Assembly (NCBI GenBank): GCA_026985435.1
Contig: JALSQL010000034.1
Location: 1-15,190, forward strand
DNA: 15,190 nucleotides
Direction of reading: 5' to 3'
From: Acidilobaceae archaeon
Lineage (GTDB): Archaea; Thermoproteota; Thermoprotei_A; Sulfolobales; Acidilobaceae
The position numbers and the translations under genes are program-made. Positions 6,847 through 14,767 of this stretch are shown here, one piece after another (position 1 is the stretch's first letter; the number at the start of each line of letters is the position of its first letter). The notes beneath the pieces were generated by a model. That model saw nothing but the letters and a program-made list of their open reading frames with translations, had not been told where the DNA came from and searched no databases.

Positions 6847-7296
6847 CTAGGCGGGCTCGAAGTACTCGATGTCGGTTATCTGCCCGGAGCGCTGCTTGGG
6901 GGGCTTCCAGCGGGGCTTTACCTCCATGCCTATGTAGATGCTCTCGGCCCTCACCCTGTGTATGAGGCCGCCATAGTCGGCGTCGTCGGGGCGTATGAGG
7001 GCTAGAGCCTCGGGCTCGGGGAGGGGATTGCCGTAGATGTCCTGGTGCACCAGGGTGTAGGTTACCACCCTCCAGGGCCCCCGGACCTCCACCAGCTCTC
7101 CGGGGCTGCCGTCGGGGCAGTAGGTCTTGGGGGGCACGTAGACGCCGTCGGGGCACTTCATCCCCAGCACGCGGCCCTCCCGGAGGGCCTTGGCCAGCTC
7201 GAGCCCGTGGATGCCGGGGGTGTAGACGTACTTCTCGACCTCCTGGCTGCCGGGGTAGTGGATCACCTCCTCTATCCTCCACCTCTTCCACGCCAC
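6847..7296 (-). CDS. DUF35 OB-fold protein with degenerate zinc ribbon
   Basis: This 149-residue protein belongs to the DUF35 family (rubredoxin-like zinc ribbon followed by an OB-fold), small partners of thiolase-fold enzymes that bind acyl-CoA and hold complexes together. The family pattern, an N-terminal helix, a zinc knuckle around YVPPKTYC, then an OB-fold ending in PRWKPP, is clear. The usual two CxxC pairs are each reduced to CPDG (C48-P-D-G and C60-P-D-G), leaving two of four cysteines; the aspartates might substitute as metal ligands, or the site may be empty. GTG 7296 has an excellent ribosome site, GGGGTGA, ending six bases before it. It is the last gene of a four-gene minus-strand unit, directly after a DUF35 paralogue with intact cysteines, so the two may serve the two thiolase-fold proteins separately. 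Confidence 0.88.
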   Translation of the reverse strand: MAWKRWRIEEVIHYPGSQEVEKYVYTPGIHGLELAKALREGRVLGMKCPDGVYVPPKTYCPDGSPGELVEVRGPWRVVTYTLVHQDIYGNPLPEPEALALIRPDDADYGGLIHRVRAESIYIGMEVKPRWKPPKQRSGQITDIEYFEPA

Positions 7297-7302
7297 CTCA
7301 GC

Positions 7303-7869
7303 TCACCCCTCACCCTCCGGTATGGGCTCGAAGCACTCTATGTCGTTGACGTCGCCCCTCCTCTCCTCGGGGGGCCTCCACCTGGGCCTCACCCTCATGC
7401 CTATAGCCCTGCCGCTCATGACGTCCTCCGGCGTGACGCCGCAGAGCCTGTGGAAGAGGCCGGCGAACTCGTAGCCGCCCTCCACGTAGCCGGGCGCGTC
7501 CAGCTGTATCACACCCACGATCTCGGGCTCCTCCCTCCTCTCCCTGAACGTGCCTATGTAGCTCACCACGGCCGTGTGGACCCTGCCAGTCCCCGGCAGC
7601 TCCACCCACTCGGTCGTCGGGGCGTGGCAGTACTCGCAGAACATCCTCGGGGGCACGTAGACCCTGCCGCACCTGGGGCAGCGGGTGCCGAGTATCTTGC
7701 CCTCGCGGAGCCCCCTGAGGAACCTCGACTGGGCCTGCCCGGCGCTGAAGAGGTAGCGCGCCCTGGGCTTGTACTCCACCAGCCCGGGGAGGCTGTACAT
7801 CTCCCGGGACTTGAGGTAGTGCCCCGGGGGCTCCACCCACCCGGGCCTCCTAGGCTTCTCCACCGCCAC
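7303..7869 (-). CDS. DUF35 zinc-ribbon OB-fold protein
   Basis: This 188-residue DUF35 protein has the complete zinc ribbon, C64-P-R-C67 and C78-E-Y-C81, around GRVYVPPRMF, then an OB-fold of about 95 residues ending in RVRPRWRPP. Known DUF35 proteins bridge thiolase and HMG-CoA synthase in archaea, or pair with Cys-lacking thiolase-fold aldolases in actinobacteria (ChsH2 with Ltp2). Here two thiolase-fold genes lie directly upstream, so it is probably a subunit of their complex in the cytoplasm. GTG 7869 is chosen because GGGGGTG ends six bases before it; GTG 7878 and GTG 7863 are also in frame. It starts 12 bases after the previous stop, and its own stop is six bases before the next start. 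An N-terminal extension of about 40 residues before the ribbon is longer than in its neighbour. Confidence 0.92.
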   Translation of the reverse strand: MAVEKPRRPGWVEPPGHYLKSREMYSLPGLVEYKPRARYLFSAGQAQSRFLRGLREGKILGTRCPRCGRVYVPPRMFCEYCHAPTTEWVELPGTGRVHTAVVSYIGTFRERREEPEIVGVIQLDAPGYVEGGYEFAGLFHRLCGVTPEDVMSGRAIGMRVRPRWRPPEERRGDVNDIECFEPIPEGEG

Positions 7870-7881
7870 CGCCAACACCCC

Positions 7882-9057
7882 CTAGTTGCCTAGTACGATA
7901 ACGGTGCCAACCTGCATGAGGTCACCCCACGCCTGGGCTAGGCCGTAGTGGACGGGCTTCTTCACCTGCCTGGGCCCGGCCTCGTAGCGGAGCTGCCAGA
8001 ATATCTCGGCGACCTTCATCAGGCCGGCCGCAGCTATCGGGTTCCCCACGCCCAGCAGGCCCCCGCTGGGGCTCGTGGGCAGCTCGCCGCTCCTATCGAA
8101 CCAGTCCTCCTCCAGCAGCTTGGGGGCCTCGCAGGGCCTGGCGAGCATTAGGCCCTCGATGTGGTGCAGCTCCTTGTAGTCGAAGGGGTCGTAGGGCTCG
8201 GCGACGTCGATCTCCCTCCACGGCCTCTCTATCCCCGCCATCTTGTAGGCCATCCTGGCGGCGTAGTTCACGTACCTCGGGTAGGCGAGCTCCCTGTTGT
8301 ACCAGTGGGTGTTGTCTAGAGCGAAGCCTATCCCCTCAACCCAGACAGGGCTGTCGGTTATCCTCCTAGCCTCGTTCTCGCTGGCGAACACCACGGCGGC
8401 CGCGCCGTCGCTGACGGGGCTTATGTCGAGCCTGTTAACAGGCCACACGAGCAGCTCGCTCCTGAGCACGTCGTCGACCGTGATGTTGGCCGCGGCCTGG
8501 GCGGCGGGGTGGTCGAGGGCGTTCCTCTTGTTCTTCACGCTAACCCTCGCTATAATCTCCTTTGTGGCGCCGCACTTGTGCATGTACCTCCTCATCTCCA
8601 TGGCGAATATCCATATCAGGTTGGGGCCGAGGGGCCTCTCCAGTATTGGGTCCCAGATGTATGCGAAGACGCCCTGCGGGTGCGGGTGGGCCGGGCTCAT
8701 CTTCTCCTCCGCGACGGCCAGCGCTGTCTTGCAGAGGCCGCTGGCGACGTGCCACCACGCCGCTATCGGCACGAAGACGCCCGTGCCGCCGCCCACGTAG
8801 ACCCTCACGGTCGGCTTGTTCCTGCCGGCAACGTCGGCGAAGTACTCGCCGTTGAAGTGCACGCCGTCGAAGGCGTCCGGCGCCGTTCCCATGACAACGC
8901 AGTCTATGTCGTCGAAGGTCAGGCCGGCGCTATCCAGGGCCTGCCTCGCAGCCTCCCAGGCGAGCTCCCTCGGGGTCTCGAGGAGCCTCCTCCTGAAGAG
9001 GGTGAGGCCGGCCCCGACAACCGCCACCTTATCCTTCACGAATATGTTAGGCCTCAC
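7882..9057 (-). CDS. Thiolase-fold protein lacking catalytic Cys (SCP2/Ltp2-like)
   Basis: This 391-residue protein has the thiolase fold: KVAVVGAG near the N-terminus, the SDGAAAVV segment (216-223) and the C-terminal SGGLLGVGNP segment. The active site is not that of a thiolase. Where the nucleophilic Cys is expected the sequence reads GGGTG (89-93); the HD of the usual EVHDCF motif is replaced in EPYDPF (287-292, His to Tyr); and GHP has become GNP (338-340, His to Asn). These changes match, in kind, the Ltp2 group of SCP2-like proteins, which with a DUF35 partner perform retro-aldol cleavage of acyl-CoA in steroid degradation. The substrate here is unknown. GTG 9057 is preferred for GGGGGTGG six bases upstream; TTG 9075 would add six residues. 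It follows its paralogue closely and is probably co-translated with the DUF35 genes. Confidence 0.9.
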   Translation of the reverse strand: MRPNIFVKDKVAVVGAGLTLFRRRLLETPRELAWEAARQALDSAGLTFDDIDCVVMGTAPDAFDGVHFNGEYFADVAGRNKPTVRVYVGGGTGVFVPIAAWWHVASGLCKTALAVAEEKMSPAHPHPQGVFAYIWDPILERPLGPNLIWIFAMEMRRYMHKCGATKEIIARVSVKNKRNALDHPAAQAAANITVDDVLRSELLVWPVNRLDISPVSDGAAAVVFASENEARRITDSPVWVEGIGFALDNTHWYNRELAYPRYVNYAARMAYKMAGIERPWREIDVAEPYDPFDYKELHHIEGLMLARPCEAPKLLEEDWFDRSGELPTSPSGGLLGVGNPIAAAGLMKVAEIFWQLRYEAGPRQVKKPVHYGLAQAWGDLMQVGTVIVLGN

Positions 9058-9078
9058 ACCAAACCACCCCCACAAGGC

Positions 9079-10230
9079 CTAGACAGCGCTCAACACGGCC
9101 ACGGCGCTGGTGTAAGTCGGAGGCCCGCGCCACGAGGCCACCACGGCCCTCGGCTGGTCGTAGGCGCCGCTGTTGTCGCGCAGCTCCAGGTACGCCTCCA
9201 GCGCCCTCCACAGGCCGGTCGCCTCGAGGGGGACCCCCACGCTGAGGCTCCCACCGCTCTGGTTGACGGGGTAGAACGCCCCCGGGGCCAGGTCCCCGCG
9301 CTCCAGCATCGCCGCGGCCTCGCCCTCGCCAGCCACGCCGAGCTCCTCCAGCGCCAGGAGCTCCATGAAGCTGAACCTGTCCTCCACCTCCGCGAAGCCC
9401 GTCTGGGAGGCGGGGCTGTCCACCCCAGCCATCTGGTAAGCCATCAGGGCTGCGGCCCTAATGCTGGGCATCCTCCCCCACTCGTGGAACTCCACGGCGC
9501 CAGTGCCGACCTCGGTCGCCCACCCCACGCCGTCGAGCCAGACGGGGGCGTCGGTGAGCCTCCGGGCCGCCTCGTCGCTGGCTAGAACCATCACCACGGC
9601 GGCGTCGGTGAAGGGTGCAACCTCCAGCTGGCTCATCGGGTAGATGTAGGTTGGGGACTCGAGCACGTCGTCGACGGTCACCCTCGCCGCGTGGGGCGCC
9701 CTGGGGTTCGAGAGGCCCATCCTCTTGTTGGCGGCGGCCACCATGGCTAGGTGGAGCCTCGAAGCGCCAGTCCTAGCCATGTAGGCCACCGCGTCGAGGC
9801 CAGCCGTGAAGAGGGGGTTGCCGGGCCTCAGCGGCCTGACGTGGAGCGGGTCGAGGGCGAGCTCGTAGATGCCGTCGAGGGTGACTATGTCGCTGGGCTT
9901 CGCGTGCGCCTCAACCACTACGACGTCGAAGGCGCCGCTCCGGATCATCATGAACGCCTGGGCGAGGCCCTGGAGGCCGTCGCCAGCCACGGTGTAGGTG
10001 GGCCGCAGCACGGCGCCCAGCGGCTCGGGGGCGAACTCGTCGGCGATAGCTATCCCCTCCCAGTAGTCCTCCTGGCACGACACGAAGGCGTCGACGTCGC
10101 TCCTCGGGTCCACCCCGGCCTCCTCGTAGGCCCTGCTGGCGGCCTCGTACACCAGCTCCCTGAACGACAGCTCGGGGACCTGCGGCCTGAACCCGGCCCA
10201 GCCTGCGCCTACAATGGCCACCCTCCGCAT
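9079..10230 (-). CDS. Second thiolase-fold protein lacking catalytic residues
   Basis: This 383-residue paralogue of the next gene opens with MRRVAIVGAG and keeps the thiolase fold, but has lost the Claisen active site. The Cys position reads A82-G-D-G, the EVHDCF motif is EVEDRF (281-286), and GHP is GVP (332-334). Its only cysteine (C52) lies outside the active site. The two paralogues differ at every one of these positions, so one may be catalytic and the other structural, as in other hetero-oligomeric thiolase-fold complexes. ATG 10230 is chosen by alignment with the paralogue; a GTG at 10245 lies almost exactly at the predicted transcription start and would give a leaderless message with five more residues. 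First gene of the four-gene unit; stop and next start are separated by about 20 bases. A role in archaeal acyl-CoA metabolism is inferred. Confidence 0.88.
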   Translation of the reverse strand: MRRVAIVGAGWAGFRPQVPELSFRELVYEAASRAYEEAGVDPRSDVDAFVSCQEDYWEGIAIADEFAPEPLGAVLRPTYTVAGDGLQGLAQAFMMIRSGAFDVVVVEAHAKPSDIVTLDGIYELALDPLHVRPLRPGNPLFTAGLDAVAYMARTGASRLHLAMVAAANKRMGLSNPRAPHAARVTVDDVLESPTYIYPMSQLEVAPFTDAAVVMVLASDEAARRLTDAPVWLDGVGWATEVGTGAVEFHEWGRMPSIRAAALMAYQMAGVDSPASQTGFAEVEDRFSFMELLALEELGVAGEGEAAAMLERGDLAPGAFYPVNQSGGSLSVGVPLEATGLWRALEAYLELRDNSGAYDQPRAVVASWRGPPTYTSAVAVLSAV

Positions 10231-10240
10231 TAGGATGCGA

Positions 10241-10304
10241 CCCACACTAGTGGGTGGGGCCACCACTATATTAGGGTGGGCCGCCGCCACGTAAGTGTGC
10301 ACAC
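10241..10304 (-). promoter_or_regulatory. Promoter region of the thiolase/DUF35 unit
   Basis: A minus-strand TATA-like box, TAATATA, lies at 10267-10273, placing transcription start near 10243. A palindrome, CACTAGTG, covers the predicted start (10245-10252), and a second, GTGTGCACAC, lies upstream (10295-10304). Either could be an operator, but short palindromes also arise by chance. Confidence 0.5.
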
Positions 10305-10309
10305 CCACG

Positions 10310-11122
10310 CTAGGGGCCCACTGCGACGCCCGCCAGGCTGGGGCTCCTCCGCCTCCCCCGGAGCGCCGCCGCCACCCTGGAGGGGGCGCCCCTCCTGGCG
10401 CTCACGATGACCGCGTCCCCGCCCCGCAGGCCGAGGCTGGCGAGGGCCCTGTCCACAACAGCGCCGGGCAGCTCGACGTGCGCCCAGCCCATGACTATGA
10501 AGCCCCGCCCCCACCTGGAGAGCGCCCAGGCCACGCGGGAGGCGGCCACGCTGTCCTTGAAGCTCTGGGCGAGAAGCAGCCTCTCCACCGGGATCCTAGC
10601 CATTGGGCCCTCGCGGGGGAACAGGGGCTCCAGCTCCCCCCTGTAGCCGGGCCAGGCGTCGGGGTCGGCCTCCACGCCGCCCGGGGCGCGCTCCGGCAGC
10701 CTACCCTGGCGCGCCACCAGGTTGGCCTGGGGCCTCGGGGGCATCAGGGCTACGAGCCTCGCGCCGCACGCCCTCGCGGCCTCGAGGAGGGGCCTGTACA
10801 CCTCCAGGTTGAACCCCTCCGGCCCCCTCGTGTACTCCTCCACCAGCCCCCGCCAGCCTACCCTGCCGGAGGCCCACGAGTCGAGCAGGCCCTGCTGGCT
10901 GGTGTTGAAGTACTCGAACCCAGCCCACCCGAGGCCCCCCTGGCAGGCCCGGGCCAGGAGGTCCCTGGCCAGACCCACGGCCCAGGGGGTCTCGTGCACC
11001 TCCCCGAAGGCCACCAGGCGGGCCCGGGGGATGCGGTCCAGCAGTGGGCGCCACGGGGCCTCGGAGGCGTGCGGGTAGCCTAGCAGGGGCGGGTACCCCC
11101 TGTCGTGGCCGACGAGCGCCAA
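10310..11122 (-). CDS. ChaN/EreA-like putative haem- or metal-binding protein
   Basis: This 270-residue protein resembles the ChaN family (Cofac_haem_bdg), part of the EreA/ChaN/TIKI fold group. Seen in order: LVAFGEVHET (36-45, the GExH motif), GFEYFNTSQQGLLD (68-81, the conserved acidic and Gln segment), AQSFKDSVA (185-193) and GWAHVE (212-217, the second histidine). These give two histidines and two or more acids placed to bind metal or haem. No signal peptide is present, so unlike bacterial ChaN lipoproteins it is probably cytoplasmic. TTG 11122 is the only credible start; GGGGTGG ends seven bases before it, and a TATA-like TAAAA at 11160-11164 lies at the right distance. It diverges from the large exporter gene, and the thiolase unit follows on the same strand with its own promoter. 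Substrate and reaction are unknown. Confidence 0.75.
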   Translation of the reverse strand: MALVGHDRGYPPLLGYPHASEAPWRPLLDRIPRARLVAFGEVHETPWAVGLARDLLARACQGGLGWAGFEYFNTSQQGLLDSWASGRVGWRGLVEEYTRGPEGFNLEVYRPLLEAARACGARLVALMPPRPQANLVARQGRLPERAPGGVEADPDAWPGYRGELEPLFPREGPMARIPVERLLLAQSFKDSVAASRVAWALSRWGRGFIVMGWAHVELPGAVVDRALASLGLRGGDAVIVSARRGAPSRVAAALRGRRRSPSLAGVAVGP

Positions 11123-11159
11123 CCCTCCGCCACCCCTCGCCCGGGCGGGTTCGGGGGCG

Positions 11160-11201
11160 TTTTAGCGGGGGGCTCCAGCGTAGGGTAGATATGTATTTAA
11201 A
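11160..11201. promoter_or_regulatory. Divergent promoter pair
   Basis: Two TATA-like boxes point away from each other: TAAAA on the minus strand (11160-11164) for the ChaN-like gene, and TTTAAA on the plus strand (11196-11201) for the exporter. They are about 35 bases apart, so a regulator bound between them could affect both. The plus-strand box predicts transcription start near 11225, which rules out the GTG at 11210 and supports the GTG at 11237 for the exporter. Confidence 0.6.
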
Positions 11202-11236
11202 CCAGACACGTGTCGGGCGGCGATAGGTGCTGGTGT

Positions 11237-14200
11237 GTGGGCGCATCCGACGCTGTGGTGAGGAGGGCCTGGCTGGTTATCGCCGCGTGGATAGTTGTGG
11301 CGCTAGCCCTGGCGCCCCTAGCGGCCAAGCTGAACGACGTCATAGTGACGGAGGAGAAGGGGTTCCTCCCGAGCACGGCGGAGAGCAGCAGGGCCGAGGC
11401 CGCCCTGGGCAGCGAGGCTGGCAGCGTGCAGCCAAGCGCCATACTGGTCGTCGACAACGCCCGGGTCGGGCTTGAGGAGTACTGGCGCCTCCGCGGCCCC
11501 TGGGCCGGGGTCGACTGGAGGGGGGCGAACCACACCAGCTGGGTCGACATACTAAACACGATATACGATAGGGCCTACAACGCTAGCCTCGAGGGCGTGA
11601 ACGCCAGCGCGGCCGGCCTCAGGGGGTACCTGGCGCTGTGGAACGCCACCCTCCAGGCGGCTCAGGGTCTTGAGAGGCTCCAGGCCCTCATAAACGGCAC
11701 GGCGCAGAGCCTCCAGGCAGCGGACAGCGCCTACGCCGGCTACTACGCTGCCCTGAGGGGCTACTCCGCGGCCTGGCCAGCCCTCCTCAACGCGACCCTC
11801 GGCGTCGCGCAGCTCTGCAGCCAGCTACCCCCAGCGTACGCCCCCCTGGTCGTCGACGTGGCCAGGGCCGAGTACCTCATAGAGAACCTCACGGGGGCGT
11901 ACCAGAGGGGCTACATGACCCAGGATGACGTCGCCACGGTCGTCGAGGCGTCGAACCTCAGCAGCTACGGCATACCACCCCTCCAGCCAGCCCTTGTTGT
12001 GGCGGTCTTCAACCAGACGCTAGCCCTCGGAGGCCCGGCGGCGTTCTCCAACGCGGTGGCCGCCCTCGAGGCGGGGTCGATACTCAACGCCAGCCTACCC
12101 AGCCCCCAGGCCAGCCTCTTCCTCGGGATACTAGCCAACGCCACGGCCCAGGCGCTCTCCTCGCCGGGCGTGCCAGACCTGAGGGGCCTCGCAGGCCAGG
12201 GCCCCCAGGGCGTGCTGCAGGCACTCAACCTTGTGAACAGCACCGTCTCAAGCGTCGCCCCCACAGCGGCAGCGCTCTACGGCGACGCCCTAGCAGAGGC
12301 CACCGGCCAGGAGGTGGTGGGGCTGGCGGCTAGGATACTGGCGCTCAACTACACCTGCAGCCAGTCGATGGCCGCAGCGGCCGCGAGGGACGCCATAGCC
12401 GAGGCGCTAGCCTCAGGCCAGCCCCCGGTGCCCGGGCCCGTGGCGGAGGCGATAGCCTCAGCGGTGGCCAGCGGCGCTGCCAGCAACGAGACAGCGGCGA
12501 AGAGCCTCGCCGCGAGGCTCGCAGTGGAGACGGTGGCCAGCGCCGCTGCCGCCCGAGGCGCGCCCGAGCAGCTCGTCAGCCTGATCAACTCGAGCGAGGC
12601 CGCGGCACTGCTGGTCGAGCGGGACCCCCAGGCCGCGGGGGTCCTCGCCTCGAACGCCACAGAGGCCAGGCTCGCCGCCGCGGAGCTGGTCTCCGCCAAG
12701 CTGCCCGGGGTAGACCCGGAGGCGGCGAGGAGGCTGGCTGAGGGCGCCGACCCGGATAGGCTGGCGGTCGAGATGGTTATGGAGAACCCGGAGACGCCGC
12801 CGCAGGCGAGGCCCCTGCTGGAGCTGTTCCTCGAGCGCGGCCTGCCGAGGAGCCGCGGGGAGGCCGTGAACCTGTCCCTGGAGGTAATAGTGGAGCAGGC
12901 CGTCGAGCGCGGGCTACCCAGGGAGGCCGCCGAGGGCGCCGCGAGGGAGGCCCTGCTGGTCGTCGAGGGGAACGAGACCGTGGAGGAGGCCGCGGAGAAG
13001 CTGGCCAGGCAGGCGGTGGAGGATGCCTGGCCTAGGGTTGAGTCAGAGCTTGAAGGGGCCATGATATCCAGGGGCCACGACGCCTTCATAGTGCTACTCT
13101 TCAACGCCAGCTACGACGACGCCGAGGCTGTCAAGGAGTCGCTGGCCTCCGCCGTGGGCGACGTCTACCCCCAGGCTAGGGTCCTGGCGACGGGGGACGT
13201 CGTGACATCGCATGACATGAGGGAGGCGGCGCAGAGGGACGTCGAGAGGAGCGATAAGGTCAGCATGGTTCTAGTCTTCGTGATACTGGCCATTGTGCTG
13301 GAGAGCATCGTAGCCGTCTTCCTACCATTCATAGGCATAGGCCTCGGCCTGTCAACGGCCCTCGGCGTGGCGTACCTCCTCGCCAGCAGGGACGCCATAA
13401 CGGTGACCACGATCTCCAGGACAGTGATGTTCTCCACAGGCCTAGGGCTAGGCATAGACTACGCCGCCCTGATCTCCAGGAGGTTCAGGGAGGAGATGAG
13501 CAGGCTGGGCGACAAGAGGCTGGCAGCAGCGGCGGCCCTCCGCTCGAGCGCCAGGCCGGTCGTGGCTGGAGCGCTCACGGCGGCGATAGGATTCGGCAGC
13601 CTAGCCCTGGCGTGGGACTTCCCCTTCCTCCGCAGCATAGGCACCAGCGTGCCCCTCGCCATAGCGATGGTGGCCCTGGCCAGCCTAACCTTCACCCCAG
13701 CCCTCCTCTCGATAGTCGGGGGCTCCAGGATACTCTGGTGGCCCGTGGGCCCGAGGAGTAGGGGCGTGGGCAGGGCGGAGCGCCGCCTGGGCAGGGCGGC
13801 CGTGAGGGCGGCGCCGCTACTGGTGGCCGCGGTGCTGGCGCTCCTGGTGCCCGCGGTGTGGGTTCACAGCGGCTTCAGGGGGAGCCACGACCTGACGATC
13901 ATGATGCCCGAGGGGACGGAGAGCCTCGAGGGGATAAAGCTCATCAACGAGAAGTTCGACCCGGGGGTAGTCTACCCCATATACGTGGTGCCATCCAGCC
14001 CCGGCAAGGCAGACCAGCTGGCCGACGCCCTCTCGAGCCTGGACTGCGTGGCTAGGGTGGAGAAGGTGAACACCACCAGGCCATACGTGCTCGTGGTGCC
14101 CTCCGTGAACCCCCTGAGCGCGGAGGGCGTAGAGTGCGCCCGGCAGGTCAGGGGGGAGGCTCACAGGGTCGACCCGGGCAGCCTGGTGGGCGGCATGGCG

Positions 14201-14761
14201 GCCGTGAGCCTCGACCTGGAGAACCTGCTGAACGACAGGTTCTACCATAGGGTGCTCCCAGCCGCGGTGACCCTGATGTTCCTCTCGATGCTCGCAGCCT
14301 ACGGCGGCGTCGCCACGGCCATCGCCGCCGTCGGCGTGGTGTCGATAGCGGCGGAGTACGCGATAGCCCTAACGATAGCGTACTTCCAGCACGTCGAGGG
14401 CTACCCCGTACCCTGGTTCCTGCCGATAACGGTGTTCACGGCAATACTGGGCGTCGGCATGGACTACAACAGCTTCTCGATAAGCAGGATGGCCGAGGAG
14501 TGCAGCCGCCGCTGCAGCAGGGAGGCCGTGGCCAGGGCGTCGGTCCTCGTGCTCGGCCTCTCCGTGATAATGGCCAGCGCCTACGGCGGCCTCATGCTGG
14601 GCTCCAGCCCCCACATGAGGATGATGGGCTTCTCGCTGGCGAGCGGCGTTCTCCTAGCCGGCGTGCTGGCGAGCATAGCCCTAACACCCCCCCTAGTGGC
14701 CCTGCTGGGCAGGGCGGCCTGGTGGCCCTGGGGCCCCAAGGCCGACCACTCGGAGGGGTAG
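11237..14761 (+). CDS. MMPL/RND-superfamily transporter with giant outside domain
   Basis: This 1174-residue membrane protein belongs to the MMPL branch of the RND superfamily, proton-driven exporters of lipids or other hydrophobic compounds. It has one span at about 11-27, a first outside domain of about 640 residues, a block of five or more spans (about 677-835), a second outside domain (about 860-990) and a last block of spans to the end. The two signature GxGxDY motifs are intact: GLGIDY (D741, Y742) and GVGMDY (D1076, Y1077), the likely proton relay. The first outside domain is alanine-rich, mostly helical and carries 19 N-glycosylation sequons by my count; it is larger than is usual in the family. 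GTG 11237 is chosen because of the TATA-like box at 11196 and AGGTG seven bases upstream. A PadR-type regulator follows after six bases. Confidence 0.9.
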   Translation: MGASDAVVRRAWLVIAAWIVVALALAPLAAKLNDVIVTEEKGFLPSTAESSRAEAALGSEAGSVQPSAILVVDNARVGLEEYWRLRGPWAGVDWRGANHTSWVDILNTIYDRAYNASLEGVNASAAGLRGYLALWNATLQAAQGLERLQALINGTAQSLQAADSAYAGYYAALRGYSAAWPALLNATLGVAQLCSQLPPAYAPLVVDVARAEYLIENLTGAYQRGYMTQDDVATVVEASNLSSYGIPPLQPALVVAVFNQTLALGGPAAFSNAVAALEAGSILNASLPSPQASLFLGILANATAQALSSPGVPDLRGLAGQGPQGVLQALNLVNSTVSSVAPTAAALYGDALAEATGQEVVGLAARILALNYTCSQSMAAAAARDAIAEALASGQPPVPGPVAEAIASAVASGAASNETAAKSLAARLAVETVASAAAARGAPEQLVSLINSSEAAALLVERDPQAAGVLASNATEARLAAAELVSAKLPGVDPEAARRLAEGADPDRLAVEMVMENPETPPQARPLLELFLERGLPRSRGEAVNLSLEVIVEQAVERGLPREAAEGAAREALLVVEGNETVEEAAEKLARQAVEDAWPRVESELEGAMISRGHDAFIVLLFNASYDDAEAVKESLASAVGDVYPQARVLATGDVVTSHDMREAAQRDVERSDKVSMVLVFVILAIVLESIVAVFLPFIGIGLGLSTALGVAYLLASRDAITVTTISRTVMFSTGLGLGIDYAALISRRFREEMSRLGDKRLAAAAALRSSARPVVAGALTAAIGFGSLALAWDFPFLRSIGTSVPLAIAMVALASLTFTPALLSIVGGSRILWWPVGPRSRGVGRAERRLGRAAVRAAPLLVAAVLALLVPAVWVHSGFRGSHDLTIMMPEGTESLEGIKLINEKFDPGVVYPIYVVPSSPGKADQLADALSSLDCVARVEKVNTTRPYVLVVPSVNPLSAEGVECARQVRGEAHRVDPGSLVGGMAAVSLDLENLLNDRFYHRVLPAAVTLMFLSMLAAYGGVATAIAAVGVVSIAAEYAIALTIAYFQHVEGYPVPWFLPITVFTAILGVGMDYNSFSISRMAEECSRRCSREAVARASVLVLGLSVIMASAYGGLMLGSSPHMRMMGFSLASGVLLAGVLASIALTPPLVALLGRAAWWPWGPKADHSEG

Positions 14762-14767
14762 ATAGGG

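Noticed and set aside
8509..9585. Plus-strand open frame of 358 codons
   Set aside because: It lies opposite two conserved thiolase-fold genes and crosses the boundary between them; long antisense frames are expected in DNA this GC-rich.
10295..11083. Plus-strand open frame of 262 codons
   Set aside because: It mirrors the ChaN-like gene, is rich in Pro, Gly and His, and has no recognisable domain.
11210..11236. Exporter start at GTG 11210
   Set aside because: It is only nine bases after the TATA-like box and would lie upstream of the predicted transcription start.
12349..13104. Minus-strand open frame of 251 codons, Ser- and Ala-rich
   Set aside because: It is the antisense image of the alanine-rich exporter domain; its composition follows directly from that codon usage.
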